NCBI RefSeq assembly: GCF_026241315.1
Contig: NZ_JAPHNA010000011.1
Span: 1-63,726 of the forward strand
Origin: Campylobacter sp. MIT 21-1684
Lineage (GTDB): Bacteria; Campylobacterota; Campylobacteria; Campylobacterales; Campylobacteraceae
Direction: 5' to 3'
Length of the DNA: 63,726 bases
The stretch's first letter is position 1. The number at the start of each line of letters is the position of its first letter. The notes under the pieces are model-generated. The model was not told the DNA's origin and made no database searches. It saw nothing but the letters and a program-made list of their open reading frames with translations. Shown piece after piece: positions 58,197 through 63,726 of the stretch. A program made the position numbers and the translations under genes.

Positions 58197-58495
58197 AGTT
58201 TTATCCCTCCTAAAACATCGCTTGCTATACTGTTGCGATTCTGCAAAACCAAAGTCAAGACATCATTAAGAGCGGAAATAAGCAGAATCTGTAAAGTTTG
58301 TTTGTCATCAAGTAAAGAATCATCGATGTGTATATCGATGATTTCACCTTTGCCATTAGCACTTACTTTGATAAGCCCTCCGCCACTCTTAGCATTAAAT
58401 TCACATTTTGCTAACTCAGAATCTAGATTCTTAGCTTTTTCTTGAACCTGATTTAAAAGTTCTCCCATTTTAGAAAAATCTATATTTTCAAACAT
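58193..58495 (-). CDS. YbaB/EbfC nucleoid-associated protein
   Basis: 100 residues. LNQVQEKAKNLDSELAKCEF, SGGGLIKVSANGKGEIIDIH and LVLQNRNSIASDVLGGIKL fit the family, small dimeric DNA-binding proteins. 3 bp after murE. Confidence 0.9.
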   Translation of the reverse strand: MFENIDFSKMGELLNQVQEKAKNLDSELAKCEFNAKSGGGLIKVSANGKGEIIDIHIDDSLLDDKQTLQILLISALNDVLTLVLQNRNSIASDVLGGIKL

Positions 58496-58498
58496 TCA

Positions 58499-59782
58499 CT
58501 ATCCTTGATTGTAAAATTCTTGTACAGCTAACTTATCGCTAAAAGGGTACTTAACACCCAAAATTTCTTGATATTGCTCATCACCTTTACCTAAAATAAG
58601 AACCAAATCATCTTCATTTTTAAGTTCTAAAGCTTTCCATATAGCCTCTTTTCTATCCTCTATACATAAAGGCTTCGTTTTATCTTTAAAACCTTCTAAA
58701 ATTTGGCTTATAATATCACTTGGCTTTTCATTTCGCGGATTATCACTTGTGATAATAGCTCTTGTTGTATAATGTTCGACAATAGAACCCATCAAAGCCC
58801 TTTTCGTTTTATCTCTGTCGCCTCCAGCTCCAAAAACAACGATAAGTTTTTTATTTTTTAAAGCCTCAAGTACTTTTTCTATACCATCAGGCGTATGCGC
58901 AAAATCAACAATCACCCCATTGGCTACTTTTTCAACCCTTCCGCAAACACCACCAAAACTACTTATAGCTTTTTCCAAAGCTTTGCGTTCAGGTTTAACA
59001 AGCTCATTAACACAAGCTGCGGCAGCTAAAAGATTGTAAAGATTGAAAAGTCCTACAAGTTGAGAATCAATATGAAAACTCTGTTGTTTTGCCATTACGA
59101 CAGCACAGATACCATCTTCAAGAGAATAGGCTTTGATATGATACAAAGCTGTTTGCTCAATCCCATAAGTAAAAGCATTTTTGACATTAAATGCAAAAGC
59201 TGCACCGTCTTTATTAATAAATTTCATACTCTCATCAGTAAAAAAGCTTTGTTTAACTGCCTTATACTCTTCAAAACTACCGTGAAAATCTAAATGATCT
59301 TGGCTAAGATTTGTAAAAATTTTTGCTGCAAATTCTAAACTTTCTATACGGTTTTGAGCCAAACCGTGCGAACTCACTTCCATTACAAAAAATTCACAAT
59401 TCTTTCTGCTTGCTTCTTGCAAATATGTTAAAGTCTGTAAAAGCGGAGCAGTAGTAAGGCTTTTTTGAGCAATTTGTTTTTCATTAACAAAGGCTCCCCT
59501 CGTACCACACAAACCACAACTATAACCCAAATCAAGTAAAAAAGAATATACTGCTGCAGCAGTTGTTGTTTTACCATTTGTACCTGTAATGCCTATAATT
59601 TTTATTTTCTCATTAATTCCCAAAAGCTTTTTACATTGTTTTGAATCGATAGCTTTTGCCCCGTTGCAAAGTGCTTGTTCATAAAAAGGCATATTCTGTG
59701 TTGTACATAAGAAAAAACAATCTTTTTCACACTCTAAAGAATTGTCAGTAATAAAAGTATCATTATTAAGATTTACTTTCAT
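58499..59782 (-). CDS. murE: UDP-MurNAc-tripeptide ligase (diaminopimelate-adding)
   Basis: 427 residues. ATP loop [49 protein letters not shown] and SDNPRNEKP, where DNPR marks meso-diaminopimelate specificity. It is shorter than E. coli MurE because the N-terminal UDP-binding domain is reduced, normal in the group. It overlaps the TPR-like gene by 17 bp. Confidence 0.94.
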   Translation of the reverse strand: MKVNLNNDTFITDNSLECEKDCFFLCTTQNMPFYEQALCNGAKAIDSKQCKKLLGINEKIKIIGITGTNGKTTTAAAVYSFLLDLGYSCGLCGTRGAFVNEKQIAQKSLTTAPLLQTLTYLQEASRKNCEFFVMEVSSHGLAQNRIESLEFAAKIFTNLSQDHLDFHGSFEEYKAVKQSFFTDESMKFINKDGAAFAFNVKNAFTYGIEQTALYHIKAYSLEDGICAVVMAKQQSFHIDSQLVGLFNLYNLLAAAACVNELVKPERKALEKAISSFGGVCGRVEKVANGVIVDFAHTPDGIEKVLEALKNKKLIVVFGAGGDRDKTKRALMGSIVEHYTTRAIITSDNPRNEKPSDIISQILEGFKDKTKPLCIEDRKEAIWKALELKNEDDLVLILGKGDEQYQEILGVKYPFSDKLAVQEFYNQG

Positions 59783-60332
59783 TTTTATGCCCCATTAAAC
59801 GCTCTTGAAGTCTTATAAAACGCTCATTTGCCCAAAAATGTACAGCAACACTTTCCATATAACTCAAAGCCATTTCTTCATAACCATTTTCAAAGAGCTT
59901 CTCTAAAAATTCTAAGCAATCCTCTCTTTTATCAATCACTAATTTACCACCGAAAATCACATTTTCAAAGCTTTTTTCAAAGCCAATTAATTCTTCACTT
60001 TTCAAAAAATCTTTATAGTTTAGGGCATAACCATCCTCAAACTCGCTCTGTTGTTTTGCTCCTTCTTTCAGTTCAATCGAATGTAAAATTTGCTCAAAAT
60101 CTTTATCAATATCACGCGTAGAGTAATGAGCCAAATAAAATTCAAAAAGTAAGAAAGCTTCTTTAGGATTTTTTTGTGCTAAATCACACAAGCTTATAAA
60201 ATGGAGTAAGCGTTTATTTTTTCGTCTTTCATAAGCTAAAGAAAAATACATTTTTGCTAATGAAAAATTCCCTTTATAAAAATACTCTATGCCTAATTTT
60301 TTATAATTTTGCAAATTCGTCTGCCCCGCCAT
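59766..60332 (-). CDS. Conserved TPR-like protein (Cj1640-like), function unknown
   Basis: 188 residues. A TPR-like start [20 protein letters not shown] with [14 protein letters not shown] after it; no catalytic motif. It overlaps the Nfu gene by 32 bp and murE by 17 bp, so the three are translationally coupled. Role unknown. Confidence 0.75.
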   Translation of the reverse strand: MAGQTNLQNYKKLGIEYFYKGNFSLAKMYFSLAYERRKNKRLLHFISLCDLAQKNPKEAFLLFEFYLAHYSTRDIDKDFEQILHSIELKEGAKQQSEFEDGYALNYKDFLKSEELIGFEKSFENVIFGGKLVIDKREDCLEFLEKLFENGYEEMALSYMESVAVHFWANERFIRLQERLMGHKNESKS

Positions 60333-60576
60333 CTAAATTAATAAGAGTAATTTCAGGATGAATATCTATTTTTAATTGTCTTTCAAGTCCATATTTAAGA
60401 GTTGTTCCACTTGAAGAACACCCTTTACACGCACCTATTAAATGTACATAAACTACCCCATTTTTAATTCCCAAAAATTCAAGTCCGCCTCCATCTCTTT
60501 CTAAAAACGGAATACTTTTCTCCAAACTCGCTTTCACAGGATTAATAAGTTCTTCGTCACTAAAAGGCATTATCAT
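60301..60576 (-). CDS. NifU-like iron-sulfur scaffold (Nfu-type)
   Basis: 91 residues. A single NifU C-terminal domain with the CxxC cluster motif in HLIGACKGCSSSGTTLKYGL and the family start FLERDGGGLEFL. It probably carries 4Fe-4S clusters to target enzymes. GGA at a spacing of 5 supports ATG 60576. It is the first gene of the long leftward operon. Confidence 0.92.
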   Translation of the reverse strand: MIMPFSDEELINPVKASLEKSIPFLERDGGGLEFLGIKNGVVYVHLIGACKGCSSSGTTLKYGLERQLKIDIHPEITLINLDGGADEFAKL

Positions 60577-60613
60577 AGCAGTCCTTCATCTTGCTTGCGT
60601 TTCGCTGAATATG

Positions 60614-60619
60614 ATTGTA
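60614..60619 (-). promoter_or_regulatory. Possible -10 box (TACAAT) for the nfu-murE-tkt-mce operon
   Basis: Minus-strand TACAAT 37 bp before the nfu start. It lies in the only gap large enough for a promoter before ten or more close-packed genes. Confidence 0.4.
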
Positions 60620-60635
60620 TTGAAAAAAAAGTAAA

Positions 60636-61988
60636 TTACAGCTTATTTTCTTCATCTTTACTTAAATTTTCAAGCTGCTTCATAGCATCTTCGCCGATAA
60701 GCGTTTTGCCATTTAAATCATTAAAAATAAGATTTAACGAAGTTACAATAGAATTTGAACTAGAACTCAAACTTTCAAGTTGTTTTTGTCTTTTTTTCCA
60801 AATATTTTGCACGGCTCTCATCTCAGCCTCTAACTCCTCTCTCATCGTTTTATATGTATTTAACAAAAGAGACATTTGTATGCTAAATTCTTGGGAATTG
60901 AGATACTCGTATAGAATATGATTTTTTTGTTCTTTATTGTATGAAGCACTTTGTACTTTGTAAATGGCAAACATCATCTCCCTCAAAACATAAACTACAT
61001 TTTTAAAATCCTTAAAATTACAGACAAGTATTCCATCTTTAAAATGAGTTTTTTCATTGTCCCTAGGCATTGTTTTTGTAACAAGTACAGCCATATCACA
61101 TCTTGAGTGAAGAAGATCAAGTTTTAATTTCTCAATCCATTCTTTTTTAAATTCCTTTGTACGTTTACTCTCATATAAAATATTTCCGCACAGAACACCA
61201 AAAGAATTATAAACACTGTGTAAGCAATCAGCCCCTTTTGTCCCTTTTGGAACTTCTTGTACCAAATCACTCACAAATTCTTTTTTTAAATATTCTTCAA
61301 TAATAAGTTCTCCAATTTCACCTTGAAGCTGCTGGGAGACTTGATCTGCCTTTTCTTTTGCTTTCTCAAGTTCTTTGCAAACATTATGGAATTGAAGTTG
61401 TAATTGTTTAAATTTTAATTCATCCTCATTCTTTTTACTTTCAAATTCAAATTCTATCTGTTGTTTTTGAAGTTCAAATTTTTGAAGTTGGGTTTGTTCA
61501 AATTCTTTCAAGGCTTGTTGTTTGGCTTCAAATTTTATTCTCTCTTCATTTTCTTTTTGCTCTCTCTTCAACCTCTCATTTTCGGCTTTCAAACCCAAAA
61601 GTTGTCCTAGCTCTTCACTTTTCTTTATTAATTCTTCTTGCATTACTTTTTTCTCATTTTCGTGCTCATTTAAAAATTTCCTTTCAAATTCCTTTTGAAA
61701 GTTTTGTTTTTCCAAAAAAAGCTCTTTTTCTAAATTTTGCCTTTCCATAGAAAGCTTTTCATTCACCTGATATGCTATAATTTTTTCTTGTTCCTGTTTT
61801 TGTTTTTGAAGTTCAATCTCAAATTGTTCCTGTTTTTGTTTTTTTATTTGCATTTCTTTTTCAAACTCTTGTTTTTGTTTTAAAAATTCTGCATTTGTTT
61901 TTATAAAGATTTGATTGTATAAAACTTTACTTATATCGATAGAAATTTGGCAATTTGGACAAAAAATTTGTTCGCTTGAATTTGACAT
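60636..61988 (-). CDS. DUF2130 coiled-coil protein
   Basis: 450 residues. An N-terminal zinc-ribbon-like start with CPNCQ, a coiled coil over about 30-230 (Gln/Glu/Lys-rich), then the DUF2130 core: GEIGELIIEEYLKKEF, VPKGTKGADCLH, ILYESKRTKEFKKEWI and CDMAVLVTKTMP, a restriction-endonuclease-like fold by appearance. Its function is not established; a nuclease or defence role is speculation. Divergent from the exporter gene. Confidence 0.85.
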   Translation of the reverse strand: MSNSSEQIFCPNCQISIDISKVLYNQIFIKTNAEFLKQKQEFEKEMQIKKQKQEQFEIELQKQKQEQEKIIAYQVNEKLSMERQNLEKELFLEKQNFQKEFERKFLNEHENEKKVMQEELIKKSEELGQLLGLKAENERLKREQKENEERIKFEAKQQALKEFEQTQLQKFELQKQQIEFEFESKKNEDELKFKQLQLQFHNVCKELEKAKEKADQVSQQLQGEIGELIIEEYLKKEFVSDLVQEVPKGTKGADCLHSVYNSFGVLCGNILYESKRTKEFKKEWIEKLKLDLLHSRCDMAVLVTKTMPRDNEKTHFKDGILVCNFKDFKNVVYVLREMMFAIYKVQSASYNKEQKNHILYEYLNSQEFSIQMSLLLNTYKTMREELEAEMRAVQNIWKKRQKQLESLSSSSNSIVTSLNLIFNDLNGKTLIGEDAMKQLENLSKDEENKL

Positions 61989-62042
61989 AATTTTCCTTGT
62001 GTTGTTTTGTAAACTTTACCATAATTTAAATAAAAACTCTGG

Positions 62043-62048
62043 TATAAT
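62043..62048 (+). promoter_or_regulatory. -10 box (TATAAT) for the Bcr/CflA gene
   Basis: TATAAT 25 bp before the ATG with a typical AT-rich upstream; TTAGGA is the likely ribosome site. Confidence 0.55.
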
Positions 62049-62073
62049 TTGAATGAAATAATTAGGATTATAA

Positions 62074-63279
62074 ATGCAAACACAAAAAAGCATTCAAGGT
62101 TTTCACAAACTTAAACTCGTTTTTATTTTAGCTTTAATGTCAAGCATAGCTCCTCTTTCAACTGATATGTACTTACCGGCGCTCTCTAGCGTGGAACAAA
62201 GTTTTAAAACAAATTCTTTTTTAACACAACTTTCTTTAGCAAGCTTTTTTGCAGCATTTGCGTTAGGACAACTTATTTATGGACCTTTGAGCGACATATT
62301 TGGACGAAAAAAACCTGTTTTAATAGGAGTTTTTCTCTTCATACTCTCAAGTTTTCTATGTATTATTATTGACAATATTTACTTTTTTATTCTTTTGAGA
62401 TTCTTTGAAGCACTAGGTGGCTGTGCCGGCATAGTTATCGCACGAGCGATAGTTAATGATATGTTTGAAGTAAAAGAATCAGTTAAAATCTTTGCCTTAA
62501 TGATGATTTTTAGTTCTCTTGCTCCTATGCTTTCACCAACTTTTGGTGGTTTTTTGCTAAAATATTTTTCTTGGCATAGCATCTTTACAACACTTTTTAT
62601 CTTGGGCTTACTACTTTTCTTAATGATACTTTTTGGACTCAAAGAAACGGCAACTAAAATTGAAAAATGCCAATTTTCCTATCAAGAAACAATACGAATT
62701 TATAAACTCGTTCTCAAGGACAAAGACTTTATTCTTTATATCTTTTCAGCGGGTTTTGCGCTAGCTGGTATGTTTGCTTACATTACAGGTTCAAGCTTTG
62801 TTTTCACGCAATTTTTCTCTCTGAGCGAACAACACTTTGGTTTGCTTTTTGGATTAAATGCTTTAGGTTTTGTTTTGTGTGCAAACATTAATTCTAAATT
62901 GGTACAAATAATTGAAAGTGAAAAAGTCCTTGCGTGTTCTTTAATAATAATGCTTTGTTCTGTACTTATACTCTTGATAAATGCTTTCTTTTACCCGAAT
63001 TTTTGGCTTTTTGAAAGCTCACTTTTTCTTAGCATTGCTATGCTTGGTTTCATTGCACCAAATACAACAAGTTTAGCAATGGCAAGGTTTAAACAACATT
63101 CAGGTACAGCTTCTGCTGTACTCGGTACAACTCAATTTGCTTTAGCTGGCATTGTTTCCTTTACAGTTGGATTTATAAATGCTAACACTCCTGTTCCGCT
63201 TGCATTAGTAATGAGTTTTTGTATTTTGCTTGCAAATTTGGTCTATTTTTCTAAAAGATTTTCAGTTAAAACCATGTAG
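62074..63279 (+). CDS. Bcr/CflA family multidrug exporter (MFS)
   Basis: 401 residues with about 12 hydrophobic segments. SSIAPLSTDMYLPALSSVE is the family signature, then LGQLIYGPLSDIFGRKKPVL (MFS motif A) and FEALGGCAGIVIARAIVND. It is a proton-driven inner-membrane exporter; substrates in the family include bicyclomycin and chloramphenicol-type drugs, not predictable here. No local regulator is seen. Confidence 0.92.
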   Translation: MQTQKSIQGFHKLKLVFILALMSSIAPLSTDMYLPALSSVEQSFKTNSFLTQLSLASFFAAFALGQLIYGPLSDIFGRKKPVLIGVFLFILSSFLCIIIDNIYFFILLRFFEALGGCAGIVIARAIVNDMFEVKESVKIFALMMIFSSLAPMLSPTFGGFLLKYFSWHSIFTTLFILGLLLFLMILFGLKETATKIEKCQFSYQETIRIYKLVLKDKDFILYIFSAGFALAGMFAYITGSSFVFTQFFSLSEQHFGLLFGLNALGFVLCANINSKLVQIIESEKVLACSLIIMLCSVLILLINAFFYPNFWLFESSLFLSIAMLGFIAPNTTSLAMARFKQHSGTASAVLGTTQFALAGIVSFTVGFINANTPVPLALVMSFCILLANLVYFSKRFSVKTM

Positions 63280-63300
63280 AATTTACACACAATTAAAAAC

Positions 63301-63726
63301 AATATTAATAGTACAACATTCTTCTTTAGAAGAATTTATACGTGAAGGTTTTGCAGTCATTCATTTAACAAATGGAAAAAATTTCTCTTGGCTTTAAAGA
63401 AGTAGCTCTCTAAAGACAAACAAAAGATATGTATCTTGGAGAAGTTATACAAGATGCTTCAACTTTAGGCATCTCATTGCAGGAGTTCTTACAACTGTGA
63501 AAGGTATGAGTGCTATGCTTAATCGTTATCGAACTATGCAGCCTAAAAACTCTTAGATTTAACTATTAAACTTGCTAAGGTTTTATTATCAATGGCAGAC
63601 AAAAAAACTATATTTGAAGCTAAAAATACATTGAAACTTTTTAAGAGATCAAGAAAATATTTTCTTAAACAAGATAGTAGTGCTTATAGAGATTTATTTA
63701 TACAAAAGGATTTAGCAAAAAGATTA
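63301..63726 (+). pseudogene. Decayed gene at the right edge
   Basis: Protein-like pieces in changing frames: SSLEEFIREGFAVIHLTNGK (to a stop at about 63399), MYLGEVIQDASTLGISLQEF, then TVKGMSAMLNRYRTMQPK in another frame, then an open frame from about ATG 63592 (MADKKTIFEAKNTLKLF) running off the edge. At least two frame changes and stops suggest a pseudogene, though the last 45 residues could be the start of a real gene. I do not recognise the family. Confidence 0.5.

Overview
The window is AT-rich, densely coded DNA from a thermotolerant-type Campylobacter. The evidence is the gene content and order: the atp operon followed by exbB-exbD-tolA-tolB-pal-cpoB-slyD-fabD-mtnN; parA-parB-birA-fmt; rplU-rpmA; aspA; the mce/iamAB cluster; and tkt-ispA-murE. 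The proteins also look C. jejuni-like and there are several long poly-G:C tracts. I cannot fix the species. The number of G tracts and a capsule-type locus lying beside the mtnN/fabD block make me think of C. upsaliensis or C. helveticus rather than C. jejuni, but this is inference.

Region A (1-25514) is a surface-polysaccharide (capsule-type) biosynthesis island with two divergent operons. The leftward operon (8911 down past base 1) encodes UDP-galactopyranose mutase, a family 2 glycosyltransferase, a phase-variable methyltransferase, a large GT2 fusion protein, a tandem pair of related transferase-like proteins (the second ending in a poly-G tract joined to a third frame) and sialic acid synthase neuB, cut by the window edge. 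The rightward operon (9195-25514) begins with glycerol-phosphate genes: a TagD-like cytidylyltransferase, a LicD-type protein and a 1113-residue TPR/CDP-glycerol glycerophosphotransferase/GT4 fusion. It continues with a full GDP-heptose pathway (gmhA, hddA, hddC, a phase-variable 4,6-dehydratase, a Cj1427-like GDP-heptose oxidase, a 3,5-epimerase and a 4-reductase), two FkbM-type methyltransferases and two glycosyltransferases. The predicted glycan therefore draws on glycerol phosphate, galactofuranose, modified heptose and sialic acid. Export (kps) genes are not in the window.

Six G:C tracts of 9-11 bases lie inside coding sequence in this island. As written, three genes are OFF (methyltransferase 5547-6471, dehydratase 19015-20050, FkbM methyltransferase 21039-21862), two are ON (17826-18746 and 22925-24238), and one tract (1809-1818) decides whether two frames are separate or fused. 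The 283-bp gap between the operons carries the same 22-nt near-palindrome in both leaders, each read in the direction of its own operon. These copies flank a 191-bp segment holding a clear promoter that faces glf.

Region B (25519-44015, leftward) is conserved chromosome: a cysteine hydrolase, a TtcA-like PP-loop protein, mtnN, fabD, slyD, the Tol-Pal system, the eight F1/stalk-side ATP synthase genes present here as seven frames (atpF', F, H, A, G, D, C), parB, parA, birA, fmt, a decayed small gene, proB and two small membrane proteins. Region C (44115-49623, leftward) holds obg, rpmA, rplU, two lipoproteins and aspA. Region D holds ung (rightward) and a long leftward operon (60576 to 50462) running from an Nfu-type protein through murE, ispA and tkt to a complete Mce lipid-transport cluster. 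Region E holds a DUF2130 coiled-coil protein, a divergent Bcr/CflA drug exporter and a decayed gene at the right edge. I saw no rRNA, tRNA, CRISPR array, transposase or recombinase.
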